A stretch of DNA of 64,000 nt from Chitinophaga sp. CF118 (GCF_900112615.1 NZ_FOMK01000001.1:1240001-1304000), one strand, 5' to 3'; counted from the stretch's first letter, positions 1 through 9,326 are shown. The notes: a model not told the origin generated them from the letters alone. Program-made: numbers and translations.

Positions 1-132
1 TACTTCCAGCTGTACTGCCAGTTCGCGGACAGAAGGAATACGGTCGTCCGGCTTCCATTTATCCAGTAATATCTGTTCGCATATATGATCTGCAATTTGC
101 AGATATATTGCTTGTGACTCTTTAAATTCCAT
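1..132 (-). CDS. GntR-family transcriptional regulator (partial, YtrA-like N-terminus)
   Basis: Only the first 44 codons lie in the window; the gene runs off the left edge. The reverse strand starts MEFKESQAIYLQIADHICEQ and continues with KPDDRIPSVRELA, the classic start of a GntR winged helix. In the short YtrA-type members such a domain is followed by a small C-terminal region; that part is not visible here. It lies 31 bp downstream of the ABC permease gene and is probably the last gene of an ATPase-permease-regulator operon, where YtrA-type repressors commonly control their own ABC transporter. The inverted element upstream of the ATPase gene is the likely operator. The fold is well supported; the YtrA subclass is inferred from context. 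Confidence 0.8.
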   Translation of the reverse strand, partial: MEFKESQAIYLQIADHICEQILLDKWKPDDRIPSVRELAVQLEV

Positions 133-163
133 GATCTGTTTTTTTATCCTACCACACAGTAAT

Positions 164-1006
164 TTATATTTCTTTATCTCTCAGTCTGAAATATGCAACT
201 GTCCAAAGTATTGGTGCTACCATATATTTTACCATAAACAGTAATACATCGCGTACCTTTTCCGGCAGCATCAGCATCACATGATTATGATAAATATTAC
301 CTGATACCATCACCGTGTAATGTTTCTGTTGTTCTAGTTCTATATTTACACCAACGAAAGGGATATGAGTTCTCCAGTCATCCATATATTTATGAAAAAA
401 TATTTGTGCAAATACTGCATGGATCAGGTATAGGGCCAGTACAAATACAATAAAGAAGAACGCTGTTTTTATAAGACTGTATTTATGGAAATAAATGGCT
501 CCCAGGAAAAAGACAGACTGTGCTATGAACCATACAATATAACTCCACTTCCATTCATCAGAATTAAAATGGCGGGTCAGATCATTTTCCATATGAGCAC
601 CTGTACGGATACCGATAATAGTATCCAGTACTTTTGCAGCAAGAAAAAATGCCAGGTGATAAACAAGGAGAAAACCTATTGTTGTTATCAGCAGCGTAGT
701 CAGGAATTTTTCCAGATGAGAGGCCGGTAGCAGCAGATAATCTATTCCATGGGGTTTATTACCCAGTTCATTGAATGACATGCTGGTGAATATGAGGCCC
801 GATACATATAATCCTATCAGGTAAAAAGGCACCAGATCACCATAATGAGAAAAATGAGTGTCAGTGATCCCTACGAATATCAGCAGGAGCAATAATAATC
901 CTGTGACCACTACTATTGACATCAGGTAAAAACGGTAATTATCAACCAGGTGCTTTTTTAAGTAAGCACCAAAACGGCCGGCGCTGAGAATATTATTTGC
1001 TTGCAT
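164..1006 (-). CDS. ABC transporter membrane protein (permease), 280 aa
   Basis: This is a polytopic inner-membrane protein with about six hydrophobic segments, for example near residues 30-50, 64-84, 105-125, 155-172, 182-202 and 258-275. It shows no recognised catalytic motif. It follows the ABC ATPase gene directly: that gene's stop ends at 1007 and this start is at 1006, which indicates translational coupling. With the ATPase and the GntR regulator it forms a small ABC-2-like exporter. The substrate cannot be read from sequence; relatives of this layout act in stress or antibiotic-peptide response. Confidence 0.75.
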   Translation of the reverse strand: MQANNILSAGRFGAYLKKHLVDNYRFYLMSIVVVTGLLLLLLIFVGITDTHFSHYGDLVPFYLIGLYVSGLIFTSMSFNELGNKPHGIDYLLLPASHLEKFLTTLLITTIGFLLVYHLAFFLAAKVLDTIIGIRTGAHMENDLTRHFNSDEWKWSYIVWFIAQSVFFLGAIYFHKYSLIKTAFFFIVFVLALYLIHAVFAQIFFHKYMDDWRTHIPFVGVNIELEQQKHYTVMVSGNIYHNHVMLMLPEKVRDVLLFMVKYMVAPILWTVAYFRLRDKEI

Positions 1007-1840
1007 TTAGTTGAATATTTTAGAGATCTTTTCAGGTTGATCAAGTACAGCATTAAACAACATTTCCATATCGATGCGGCTTTGTTCCATGCCCGCATTT
1101 TCTGTTATTACTGAATGTCCGCGCAGAGAGCTGCTTGCAAACAGTACATCACCCACATCTTCCAAATTGCTTACCGTTTTAAAACATAGTTTATCCGTCA
1201 CGGCTGCTACATCCTGCTGGAAAATAATTCTATGATCTTCGATGATCACAATATTATTGATCAGGTTATCCAGATCGCGTACCTGGTGTGTGGAGATTAC
1301 AATACATTTCTCGTCGCTCACTGCAGCAGCAATCACTTTGCGGAACTGGCTTTTAGAAGGAATATCCAGCCCGTTGGTAGGCTCATCCATGATCAGTGCC
1401 TTTGTATTGGTAGCCAATGCAAAACTAATCAGCACTTTTTTCTTCTGCCCGTAAGACATATCCGTTATCCGCTGATCCAGTGGGATCTGGAATTCTGACA
1501 GATAATTATTGAATGCTTTATTGTCAAAATCCGGATAAAAGGGAGCATATGTTTTTACATAGTTTTTAATGTGCACCTGAGGCAGATAAAACTCTTCCGG
1601 TACCATGAACAGGTTCCGCAGGAAATCCGGCTGCCGGTAACGGGCCTCATATCCCATTACCCTGCACACGCCTCCCTGAGGGAAAAGTAATCCAGCCATC
1701 TGTTTCAGCAAACTGGATTTGCCTGCGCCATTTTTTCCAAGTAAACCATAGATCTGACCGGCTTCAAGCTGCAGATTCAACCCCTCAAACAAGGGTTTGT
1801 TCTTCCTGTAACTGAATGAAAGATTTTGAATAGAGATCAT
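1007..1840 (-). CDS. ABC transporter ATP-binding protein, 277 aa
   Basis: This is a cytoplasmic ABC ATPase that would power the adjacent permease. The Walker A motif GLLGKNGAGKSS lies near residues 33-44, and Walker B is ALIMDEPTNGLD. The signature loop is the unusual MSYGQKKK in place of LSGGQ, and the H-loop is in ISTHQVRDL. Length and motifs are complete. It is the first gene of the ATPase-permease-GntR operon and is preceded by an inverted operator-like element. Function as an ABC ATPase is certain; the transported substrate is unknown. Confidence 0.88.
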   Translation of the reverse strand: MISIQNLSFSYRKNKPLFEGLNLQLEAGQIYGLLGKNGAGKSSLLKQMAGLLFPQGGVCRVMGYEARYRQPDFLRNLFMVPEEFYLPQVHIKNYVKTYAPFYPDFDNKAFNNYLSEFQIPLDQRITDMSYGQKKKVLISFALATNTKALIMDEPTNGLDIPSKSQFRKVIAAAVSDEKCIVISTHQVRDLDNLINNIVIIEDHRIIFQQDVAAVTDKLCFKTVSNLEDVGDVLFASSSLRGHSVITENAGMEQSRIDMEMLFNAVLDQPEKISKIFN

Positions 1841-1852
1841 AGTATGTGATTT

Positions 1853-1876
1853 AGTGCACTACATACCTAGTACACT
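1853..1876 (-). promoter_or_regulatory. Putative GntR operator upstream of ABC operon
   Basis: The elements AGTGCACT (1853-1860) and AGTACACT (1869-1876) sit 8 bp apart, 13-36 bp upstream of the ATPase start. Together they form a near-perfect inverted repeat (AGTGCAC against GTACACT). GntR-family repressors of the YtrA type bind similar AGTGTA/TACACT half-sites. The operon-terminal GntR gene is the obvious candidate ligand. This assignment rests on symmetry and context only. Confidence 0.5.
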
Positions 1877-2012
1877 GTAAATGTAAGGGGTATTTTTTGA
1901 TATTTCCAAGAGAGGGATAAAAAAATATTTTTCGCTGGAGAGTATTTTGCAGCTATTTGTTAGTTCAAATCCGTGGTTGTTGTTAGAAATTAGCAGTTTA
2001 AAGCGAATCTCC

Positions 2013-2068
2013 ATTCAATCATTATCTCTCAGAATTACGATGGTGTTTTTGAGAGATAATGATTGAAT
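2013..2068 (+). repeat. Perfect 19-bp inverted repeat at start of nitronate monooxygenase gene
   Basis: The left arm at 2013-2031 (ATTCAATCATTATCTCTCA) is exactly complementary to the right arm at 2050-2068, with an 18-nt loop. The right arm covers an in-frame ATG at 2059, so a transcript would bury that codon in a stem. The downstream ATG at 2095 stays outside and fits the protein family better. It could be a cis-acting RNA hairpin or a protein operator; there is no U-run to make it a terminator. Confidence 0.7.
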
Positions 2069-2094
2069 TACAGAAATATCCTATTTTCACTTAC

Positions 2095-3039
2095 ATGAAT
2101 CCCGTTACACAACTATTCCACATTCAATATCCCATCATTCAGGCTGGTATGATCTGGGCCAGCGGCTGGCGACTGGCAAGTGCTGTCAGCAATGCGGGCG
2201 GGTTAGGTTTGATAGGTGCTGGCAGCATGTACCCCGACGTTTTACAGGAGCATATCGTTAAATGTAAACAGGCCACCTCCAAACCTTTTGGCGTTAACAT
2301 CCCATTACTCTATCCTGGCGTTGACCGGCTGATTGATATCATTATCCGGGAAGAAGTGCCGGTAGTATTCACCTCTGCCGGTAATCCAAAAACATGGACA
2401 CCTGCGCTGAAAGCTGCCGGGATCAAAGTTGTACATGTAGTATCCAGTGCTTCTTTTGCAAAAAAGAGTGAAGCTGCAGGCGTAGATGCTGTGGTAGCAG
2501 AAGGATTTGAAGCAGGTGGGCATAACGGAAGAGAAGAAACAACAACCCTGGTACTGATTCCTGCGGTATGTGAACAAGTAAATATTCCCGTGATTGCAGC
2601 AGGTGGTATTGCCTCAGGAAAATCAATGGCTGCAGCATTTGCATTAGGTGCTACGGGCGTACAGATAGGCAGCCGGTTCGTTGCTACGCCGGAGGCGTCT
2701 TCCCATCCTCTCTTTAAACAGGCTATTCTTGATGCAGGAGAAGGAGATACTGCGCTTACAATGAAAAAATTAACACCGGTACGTTTACTGAAAAATCACT
2801 TTTACGAAGCAGTTAAAGCTGCTGAAGATAATGGTGCTGATAAGGAAACACTCGCTACACTTCTGGGGCGTGCCAGGGCAAAAACCGGTATGTTTGAAGG
2901 ACATCTTGCAGAGGGGGAATTGGAAATCGGGCAGGTAAGTGCATTGATTAACGCCATTCAACCTGCAGCAGAGATAGTGGCTGAAATATGGGCTGAGTTT
3001 GAATTCACCCGGAAAATGCTTTCCGCATTAAAGTTCTGA
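2095..3039 (+). CDS. Nitronate monooxygenase / FabK-like FMN-dependent enzyme
   Basis: This is a TIM-barrel flavoenzyme of the 2-nitropropane dioxygenase family, which also includes the enoyl-ACP reductase FabK. Visible family motifs are IQYPIIQAGMIWAS at the N-terminus, AVSNAGGLGLIGAG, GFEAGGHNG, the phosphate-binding strand IPVIAAGGIASG, and GATGVQIGSRFVATPEA. The start is placed at 2095 (MNPVTQLF) because the family normally begins just before this motif. An in-frame ATG at 2059 adds 12 residues and lies inside a perfect hairpin. Likely role: FMN-dependent oxidation of toxic alkyl nitronates. A FabK-like role in fatty-acid synthesis cannot be excluded. It stands alone, convergent with the next gene. 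Confidence 0.82.
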   Translation: MNPVTQLFHIQYPIIQAGMIWASGWRLASAVSNAGGLGLIGAGSMYPDVLQEHIVKCKQATSKPFGVNIPLLYPGVDRLIDIIIREEVPVVFTSAGNPKTWTPALKAAGIKVVHVVSSASFAKKSEAAGVDAVVAEGFEAGGHNGREETTTLVLIPAVCEQVNIPVIAAGGIASGKSMAAAFALGATGVQIGSRFVATPEASSHPLFKQAILDAGEGDTALTMKKLTPVRLLKNHFYEAVKAAEDNGADKETLATLLGRARAKTGMFEGHLAEGELEIGQVSALINAIQPAAEIVAEIWAEFEFTRKMLSALKF

Positions 3040-3075
3040 TGATTCGATTTTGTAAATTCTTGTAGTGACTCTTAT

Positions 3076-3204
3076 ATCGATTCTGTAAGCCTGATCATTT
3101 ATGATTATTCTTATAACCGTTGTTTTATATTCCTTTATCGGTTCTGTAAGCCTGATCTATAATGGTCATGCTGATGATCTTTATTGATTTTGTAAGGCCA
3201 GATC
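3076..3204. repeat. Imperfect dispersed repeats, ATCGATTCTGTAAGCCTGATC type
   Basis: Three related 21-22 bp copies lie between convergent genes: 3076-3096, 3137-3157 (one mismatch to the first) and a more diverged one at 3183-3204. A related sequence also occurs at about 3044-3060 and again at 3259-3277, inside the 3' end of the next gene. They may be decayed duplications of that gene's tail. No function is evident. Confidence 0.5.
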
Positions 3205-3230
3205 TTTCACGAGGCCCTGATCTTACAAAA
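3188..3230. terminator. Imperfect hairpin between convergent genes
   Basis: TTTTGTAAG (3188-3196) pairs with CTTACAAAA (3222-3230) around a 25-nt interior that can pair further through GGCC. It sits between the nitronate monooxygenase-like gene and the convergent secreted-protein gene. It may terminate in both directions, since each strand ends in T-rich sequence. Confidence 0.4.
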
Positions 3231-3247
3231 CGCCGGCTCTTTTATAA

Positions 3248-4288
3248 TTATTCTTTCATCGATTTTGCAAAATTCTTAATATCCTGATTTCTGATCTTTT
3301 TAAAACCCACCATTGATTTTCCCATTTGGGGAATCAGTGAAAAGCCCCATGCCTGGAACATCTCATCGCTGATATCTGTGTGGCACAATGGCATTCCGTT
3401 AACAGGGTCAAACACTACCGGAACATTCACTTCCATACTGGGGTAGTTCATATCAAATGTGGAAAATACTCCTGCCGGAATGTAGGCAATTGCACTACCA
3501 TCAAATGTATCCTTTTTAAATAGCTCATCCAGTTCTTCTTTGCTAACAAAACGGATGGGATAAGGGTAATCACTCTTTGCCATTGATTCTACAAAATCAT
3601 CATCCAGCCAGTTTTTGCACAATACCAATGTCTTATCCTTCAGGTACATCGCATTGTGTTTTATTTCCTGCTGCATACTGCGTTCCGGCCGTCCTCCCAG
3701 TTGCTCGGTAAAAACATAAGTCGCCAGGCGAAGTCCTACGGCGAGATCAGTATAATCAGGGAACCTGTCAGACATGTTTTGAATATAGAACGGATATTGC
3801 ACATCGTTCTCTATAAAATACATGTTGATTACGGGAACACTGAGGTCTTTATTGTCGAATTTCCAGGAGAGGGAGGAAGTGTAGGTACGGGCATATTTGG
3901 AACGCCGCGACCTGCTGCCGGGTTTCACTTTCATTGACTGGCAGTCGAATACGATATAGTTCCGGTTATTTCTTGTGCGCAACCGCGCCACCTCTTTTTC
4001 TGTTTTCTGCTCTACAGTGATAGCGCCATTCAAGGCCCAGTACTGCTTAACTACTTCCGGGAAATCCCGGTTTAATTGCTTAATAGCCTGCTTATAATCA
4101 GCCACCTGATCAGGAGCTTTTTGTCTCAGCAACTTTATTATCTTTTTGTCCGGCCGTTCTTTTACCACAATAAAGCTGGTCCGTTTCTTCATTTTCTCTA
4201 TATCCTTCGTTTTTACGAACTGTGCTGAGGCATTAACTACTGATAATATGAGGCTTAAACCAAGCAAGGCGGACAGGATGCCTTTCAT
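3248..4288 (-). CDS. Secreted hypothetical protein, 346 aa
   Basis: The function is not recognised. The protein begins with a clear Sec signal peptide (MKGILSALLGLSLILSVVNA, cleavage near ASA-QF at residues 21-23), so it is exported. The mature part is mixed alpha/beta without transmembrane segments or low complexity. It has a basic patch near residues 120-130 (PGSRSRRSKY) and repeated aromatic segments. No catalytic motif stands out. It is a single gene, convergent with the nitronate monooxygenase-like gene and upstream-neighboured by the nucleotidyltransferase on the same strand, but 126 bp from it and so probably separate. Confidence 0.7.
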   Translation of the reverse strand: MKGILSALLGLSLILSVVNASAQFVKTKDIEKMKKRTSFIVVKERPDKKIIKLLRQKAPDQVADYKQAIKQLNRDFPEVVKQYWALNGAITVEQKTEKEVARLRTRNNRNYIVFDCQSMKVKPGSRSRRSKYARTYTSSLSWKFDNKDLSVPVINMYFIENDVQYPFYIQNMSDRFPDYTDLAVGLRLATYVFTEQLGGRPERSMQQEIKHNAMYLKDKTLVLCKNWLDDDFVESMAKSDYPYPIRFVSKEELDELFKKDTFDGSAIAYIPAGVFSTFDMNYPSMEVNVPVVFDPVNGMPLCHTDISDEMFQAWGFSLIPQMGKSMVGFKKIRNQDIKNFAKSMKE

Positions 4289-4383
4289 AGGATATTTAAT
4301 TTAAACCTTATGGCAAATATAATGTTTTAAAAATACCTAATATGTAGAAATACGCCTACAATTGTATTAATAATATAGGGATT

Positions 4384-4407
4384 AAAAAAGGCCCCTTACG
4401 GAGCCTT
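4384..4407 (-). terminator. Rho-independent terminator of nucleotidyltransferase gene
   Basis: Read on the reverse strand, AAGGC and GCCTT arms with an interior C/G stem and a GTAA loop are followed by a run of T. It begins 8 bp after the stop codon of the gene ending at 4415. Confidence 0.7.
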
Positions 4408-4414
4408 CATAACT

Positions 4415-5407
4415 TTAACCAAGATCTATTTCAGTATTATCCCCAATATTCAGGCTCTGGCTGAGTCCGCGGATATTGGCATCGCTACCGATAAGGGAGG
4501 ATTTAAGTACAACTTCATATAAATTGCTGAAAGAGCCGATAATAGAATCTTTCACGATAGAATAATTGATCACGGTATTATCGCCAATGGCCACGTTAGG
4601 GCCAATAATAGAATTTTTGATATTACATCCCTCTCCGATACTTACCGGGGGAATGATGATCGTATTCTCATAAGGCAACACAGGATTATTAGCCAGCTTA
4701 TATTTGCTTAACAGAATGGCATTGGTTTCCAGCAGGGTATCTTTACGCCCGCAGTCGAACCAGTTACTTACCTTAAATGGTTTGAACACCACTCCATGTT
4801 CTATCATGCACTGCAGCGCATCCGTTAGCTGAAACTCATCATGCGACTTCTTATGCTCCAGCATATTTTTCTCAAGGCAATCATACAGCTGCGATGTTTC
4901 CTTGATCTTATAGACACCCACCAACGCCAGATTCGACTTAGGGATCTGTGGTTTCTCCACTACTTTACAAATATCTCCGCCATCACTTAGTTCTGCTACG
5001 CCAAAGTTGCGTGGATCATCCACCTTTTTAAGTCCCAGCAGGGAGATAGGTGAATTGATCAGCTCCTGGAAGTTTCCTTCACAAATGGTATCCCCTAATA
5101 CAATCAGTATTTCATCGTCTTTTACCACATTCCGGGTAAGTAATATAGCATGTCCTGTGCCTTCACGACTATTCTGCTGCACAAAATGGCAGGTGAGATG
5201 CGGATATTTTTTCAGTATATAATCCTGGATTTTTTCGCCCAGATAACCTACTACAAAAACAAATTCCGTAATGCCGGCGTCTACCAGCTGATCGACTATT
5301 ATACTGAGTATGGTTTTTCCCGCCAGGGGAATTAATGCTTTAGGCTGTGTATATGTATGCGGTCGTAGCTTGGTGCCAGCACCGGCAACTGGTATAATGG
5401 CCTTCAT
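4415..5407 (-). CDS. Sugar-1-phosphate nucleotidyltransferase, 330 aa
   Basis: The N-terminal Rossmann-like nucleotidyltransferase domain (about residues 1-235) has the activating loop GAGTKLRPHTYTQPKALIPL. This is a GxGTRLxPxT variant with Lys in place of Arg. A metal-binding Asp is in EILIVLGDTI. The C-terminal 90 residues carry hexapeptide (left-handed beta-helix) repeats such as ISIGEGCNIKNSIIGPNVAI. It transfers NMP to a sugar-1-phosphate (glucose-1-P or mannose-1-P class) to supply activated sugars for glycans. The exact sugar and nucleotide cannot be told from sequence. It is a single gene with its own terminator. Confidence 0.85.
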   Translation of the reverse strand: MKAIIPVAGAGTKLRPHTYTQPKALIPLAGKTILSIIVDQLVDAGITEFVFVVGYLGEKIQDYILKKYPHLTCHFVQQNSREGTGHAILLTRNVVKDDEILIVLGDTICEGNFQELINSPISLLGLKKVDDPRNFGVAELSDGGDICKVVEKPQIPKSNLALVGVYKIKETSQLYDCLEKNMLEHKKSHDEFQLTDALQCMIEHGVVFKPFKVSNWFDCGRKDTLLETNAILLSKYKLANNPVLPYENTIIIPPVSIGEGCNIKNSIIGPNVAIGDNTVINYSIVKDSIIGSFSNLYEVVLKSSLIGSDANIRGLSQSLNIGDNTEIDLG

Positions 5408-5650
5408 GTAAGCAATAATTAGATTTAGATGTTGATTCTCTTCTCGTCCTGAGCGCGTGAAGGTAGTACAAATTTTAAAAAATCCATAGTTGTCATCAGC
5501 CGGTACGTTTCAATAATAACGGGGCTGCGGACAGTTTAAACCATTGATAATATAGTGATCAATAGTATATATAACTATATCATGTCATTTATATAGGAAA
5601 AATATCTACAAACTATCCTTTAATGTCTATGGACTATTCACAAATTCGAT

Positions 5651-5658
5651 TACCTTTG
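5651..5658 (+). promoter_or_regulatory. Bacteroidota -7 box of glyA
   Basis: TACCTTTG matches the Bacteroidota -7 consensus TAnnTTTG exactly. It lies 21 bp before the glyA ATG at 5679, giving a short leader. No convincing -33 TTTG was seen at the expected distance. Confidence 0.6.
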
Positions 5659-5678
5659 CAGCAAATTTTCAACATACA

Positions 5679-6956
5679 ATGCAAAGAGATCAGCAAATAT
5701 TTAATATCATCGGCCAGGAGCTGGAGCGTCAGCGTCATGGCATAGAATTGATCGCATCGGAAAACTTTACCAGTCTGCAGGTTATTCAGGCCATGGGAAC
5801 CGTTCTGACCAATAAATATGCAGAAGGCTATCCGGGACGTAGATATTATGGTGGCTGTGAAATTGTGGACATGAGCGAACAGCTTGCAATAGACAGGGCT
5901 AAAGAAATCTTCGGTGCTGAATATGCTAACGTACAACCTCACTCCGGTGCACAGGCGAATGCAGCAGTAATGCTGGCAATTTTAAAACCAGGTGATAAAA
6001 TCCTGGGACTGGATCTGAGCATGGGCGGACATCTTACACATGGTTCTCCTGTAAACTTCTCAGGTAAACTGTACCAGCCTTTCTCCTATGGTGTAAATAA
6101 AGAGACCGGTCTTGTTGAGTACGATAAAATGGAAGAAATTGCCATGCGCGAAAAGCCAAAGCTGATCGTATGCGGTGCTTCTGCTTATAGCCGCGACTGG
6201 GATTACAAACGTATCCGCGAGATCGCTGATGCTGTTGGTGCTTTCGTAATGGCAGATATCGCCCACCCGGCCGGACTGATTGCGAAAGGTTTACTGACTT
6301 CTCCTTTCGAACATTGTCATTTCGTTACTACTACTACACATAAAACATTACGTGGGCCCCGCGGTGGTTTAATCCTGCTGGGTAAAGATTTCGAAAATCC
6401 ATTTGGCCTGAAAACACCAAAAGGTGAAATCCGCATGATGAGCTCCCTGCTGGATACAGCTGTATTCCCTGGAATCCAGGGTGGTCCGCTGGAACACGTG
6501 ATAGCAGCCAAAGCAGTTTCCTTCTTCGAAATCCTGACTGACGAATACGGCGATTACGCTAAACAGATCATCAAAAATGCCCAGGCTATGTCCAAAGCAT
6601 TTGTAAGTAAAGGATACGAAATCGTATCTGGCGGTACAGATAACCATCTGATGCTGATAGATCTGCGTAACAAAAACATTTCCGGTAAAAAAGCAGAACA
6701 GGCACTTGTGAAAGCAGATATCACCGTGAACAAAAACATGGTACCGTTTGATGATAAATCAGCTTTCGTTACTTCAGGGATCCGTATAGGTGTTCCTGCT
6801 ATCACTTCCCGTGGTATGACTGAAGGACATATGGAACAGGTAGTATCCTGGATCGATGAACTGCTGATGGATGCTGATAATGAAGCTAAGATTACTTCTA
6901 TTAGAGGTGCGGTGAACGACTTCATGAAGCAGTTCTCTTTGTATCCTGAATTGTAG
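5679..6956 (+). CDS. glyA: Serine hydroxymethyltransferase
   Basis: A complete 425-residue PLP enzyme that interconverts serine plus tetrahydrofolate and glycine plus methylene-tetrahydrofolate in the cytosol, the main one-carbon source. Signature stretches are [50 protein letters not shown] and [14 protein letters not shown], with the PLP-binding Lys at residue 222. Length is typical for bacteria. It is monocistronic, with a -7 box just upstream and a strong hairpin terminator about 55 bp after the stop. Confidence 0.98.
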   Translation: MQRDQQIFNIIGQELERQRHGIELIASENFTSLQVIQAMGTVLTNKYAEGYPGRRYYGGCEIVDMSEQLAIDRAKEIFGAEYANVQPHSGAQANAAVMLAILKPGDKILGLDLSMGGHLTHGSPVNFSGKLYQPFSYGVNKETGLVEYDKMEEIAMREKPKLIVCGASAYSRDWDYKRIREIADAVGAFVMADIAHPAGLIAKGLLTSPFEHCHFVTTTTHKTLRGPRGGLILLGKDFENPFGLKTPKGEIRMMSSLLDTAVFPGIQGGPLEHVIAAKAVSFFEILTDEYGDYAKQIIKNAQAMSKAFVSKGYEIVSGGTDNHLMLIDLRNKNISGKKAEQALVKADITVNKNMVPFDDKSAFVTSGIRIGVPAITSRGMTEGHMEQVVSWIDELLMDADNEAKITSIRGAVNDFMKQFSLYPEL

Positions 6957-7010
6957 TATTAAATACCACAAGATTGAAACATAGTCAATGATTTGTTGAC
7001 TAGTATAATT

Positions 7011-7048
7011 AAAAAAGCCTGTAGCGGAAGTCCGCTACAGGCTTTTTT
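7011..7048. terminator. Bidirectional terminator between glyA and ABC exporter genes
   Basis: A near-perfect hairpin has arms AAAAAAGCCTGTAGCGGA (7011-7028) and its complement (7031-7048). The A-run on one side and T-run on the other let it act on both convergent transcription units. Confidence 0.92.
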
Positions 7049-7096
7049 AATCGGGCCCCTGATGGAGTAAGCAATTCTCCGGCCCTTCATTTATTT

Positions 7097-8401
7097 TTAA
7101 TTTCTTTTTCCGATCCATTTAAGGGCTTCCTTCCACGTGATTTTCTTTCCATACATCAATATACCTGTACGATAAATCTTCCCAGCCACCCAGGTAGTAC
7201 CTAAAAATCCAAGGATCAGTAATACCATCGACAATATCAACTGCCAATAAGGAACGGTCCCTGGAACACCATAGGGTAATCTTGCCATCATCACCATCGG
7301 CGAAGTGAATGGAATAATACTTCCCCAGAAAGCTAAGGTACTGTCAGGATTATTCACAGCAGAGATCATCACCATAATTCCTATAATAATAGGCAGTGTT
7401 ACAGGAAAGGTCAGTGACTGTGCATCTGTAGGATCTTCATTCACCAGGCTTCCTACAGCTGCAAATAATGCAGAGTAGAAAAGATAACCTCCCAGGAAAT
7501 AAAATACAAAACAACCAATAACGAGTGTCCAGTTAATACTTCCCAATACATACTGGATCTTTTCAAATGCTTCGATAGCTGCAGTATTACCACCTCCCTG
7601 CATCATGCCACCCTGACTGGCAGCATGGATCGTATCTGCCGAAAAGAATAACGGTAATACCAATTGGATACAGATGATCAGTGCCACCCATATCAGGAAC
7701 TGCAACAGTCCTACACCGGCAATACCGATAATCTTTCCCATCATCAGTTGAAAAGGTTTTACGCTTGATATCATCACTTCCGCAATACGACTTACTTTTT
7801 CTTCCATCACTCCACGCATCACAGCCATCCCAAAGAACATGAGAATAATATAAATGATGAATCCACTTGCATATCCAACACCATAAGCCACTGCAGAATT
7901 GCCTTTCTTACCGTCAGTACTGGATTTAAAATCGATACTGATATCTGACTTTGCTGCATTCAGCTTACTTCTGTCAATGCCTGATTCTTCTAGTCTCTTC
8001 TCTTCTATAATATCATTTATATGCCGGGTAATCCCTTTTTCCACACTAATACCTGGTTGTCCGCTGCTGTAATAAGTAATACCCGACGGACGTTTGATAT
8101 CTATATCCGGAATGTATAGTAAGCCTGAATAACCGTATTCCTCATACTTAAAAGTATCTGCGCGTGTATTTTCAAGGTACTTGTAATAGATGCCATTATC
8201 ATCAGGGAAATGATTAAAAAACAGATGGCTTTCATCAATAACGGCGATGCGTTTTGTATCTTTTGAGCTGGTGGCTACCAGGATAGGAATGATGAGCAGT
8301 GCAGCAAAAAGGAGCGGCATCAGCAACGTTATCACCAGGAAGGAACGCTTGCGTACCCGTGTTGTAAATTCTCTTTTTATAATGAGCAGGACCTTATTCA
8401 T
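7097..8401 (-). CDS. ABC-2 type transporter permease (NatB-like), 434 aa
   Basis: The topology is that of NatB-like ABC-2 permeases. There is one N-terminal membrane helix (LLMPLLFAALLIIPILVA, residues about 27-45), a large extracytoplasmic domain (about 50-170), then five to six helices from residue 175 on. It pairs with the ATPase encoded 4 bp upstream, forming an exporter in the inner membrane. NatAB relatives export sodium or are associated with drug and stress responses; the substrate here is not deducible. Both genes are probably transcribed together and stop at the shared glyA terminator. Confidence 0.87.
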   Translation of the reverse strand: MNKVLLIIKREFTTRVRKRSFLVITLLMPLLFAALLIIPILVATSSKDTKRIAVIDESHLFFNHFPDDNGIYYKYLENTRADTFKYEEYGYSGLLYIPDIDIKRPSGITYYSSGQPGISVEKGITRHINDIIEEKRLEESGIDRSKLNAAKSDISIDFKSSTDGKKGNSAVAYGVGYASGFIIYIILMFFGMAVMRGVMEEKVSRIAEVMISSVKPFQLMMGKIIGIAGVGLLQFLIWVALIICIQLVLPLFFSADTIHAASQGGMMQGGGNTAAIEAFEKIQYVLGSINWTLVIGCFVFYFLGGYLFYSALFAAVGSLVNEDPTDAQSLTFPVTLPIIIGIMVMISAVNNPDSTLAFWGSIIPFTSPMVMMARLPYGVPGTVPYWQLILSMVLLILGFLGTTWVAGKIYRTGILMYGKKITWKEALKWIGKRN

Positions 8402-8405
8402 ATAA

Positions 8406-9326
8406 TTAGTTTAGTGGTTGTTCCATCTCCTGGACTTTGTTGATGAAAACTTCATTGATGGAAGGCAGGATCTCCTGGAAATAAGTAATGGGAATTTCAT
8501 GTTTGATAAAGTGCATCAGGATATCATTGGTGGTACTGCCTTCACTCAATTTCACTGTATATGCATGGTCTTCCTGTTTAATAATACTGAAGTGCCAGGT
8601 GGCCATCTGAGCAAAGTTGGGCATCGTACCTACACCAATGCGGAACAGGTGTTGTTTAAAATCATGCCTGATCTGTTTCACTTCTCCATCCAGTATTTTC
8701 TGTCCTTTATTGACAAGGATGATCCTGTCACAAATTTCTTCTACCTGCTCCATGCGATGGGTAGAAAAAATGATGGTGGTACCTTTTTGGCTTAGGTCAA
8801 ATATTTCCTGCTTGATGAGATTTGAGTTGATAGGGTCCAGACCGGAGAAGGGTTCGTCCAGGATCAGTAGAGAAGGGCTATGCATGATGGTAGAGATGAA
8901 TTGTACCTTTTGCTGCATGCCTTTACTCAGCTCTTCTACTTTCTTGTTGTACCATGCATTAATCTCGAACTTGTCGAACCAGTATTTGATTTTCTCTTTA
9001 GCTTCCTTTTCACGCAACCCCTTTAATTGTGCCAGGTATAGTACCTGCTCCCCCACTTTCATCTTTTTATACAGGCCTCTTTCTTCCGGCATATAGCCGA
9101 TAGACCGGATATCCCGGTCAGGATCAAAGCGATGGCCATCAAATAATATTTCACCCTGATCCGGATAAAAGATCCCGGTGATCATACGTAGTAGTGTAGT
9201 TTTGCCGGCGCCATTAGGGCCAAGCAATCCAAAGATGCTGCCCCGGGGTATAACAAAGCTGATATCATCTACAGCCTTATGCGTTGCATAGTCTTTTCGC
9301 AGGTTTTTAACTTCAATGAGGTTCAT
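8406..9326 (-). CDS. ABC transporter ATP-binding protein (NatA-like), 306 aa
   Basis: ABC ATPase with Walker [15 protein letters not shown] (residues about 33-46), signature [11 protein letters not shown], Walker [14 protein letters not shown] and H-loop FSTHRMEQ. A roughly 80-residue C-terminal extension follows, as in NatA-like subunits (DUF4162-type tail). It is the upstream gene of the two-gene exporter operon with the ABC-2 permease. All nucleotide-binding motifs are intact. Confidence 0.9.
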   Translation of the reverse strand: MNLIEVKNLRKDYATHKAVDDISFVIPRGSIFGLLGPNGAGKTTLLRMITGIFYPDQGEILFDGHRFDPDRDIRSIGYMPEERGLYKKMKVGEQVLYLAQLKGLREKEAKEKIKYWFDKFEINAWYNKKVEELSKGMQQKVQFISTIMHSPSLLILDEPFSGLDPINSNLIKQEIFDLSQKGTTIIFSTHRMEQVEEICDRIILVNKGQKILDGEVKQIRHDFKQHLFRIGVGTMPNFAQMATWHFSIIKQEDHAYTVKLSEGSTTNDILMHFIKHEIPITYFQEILPSINEVFINKVQEMEQPLN

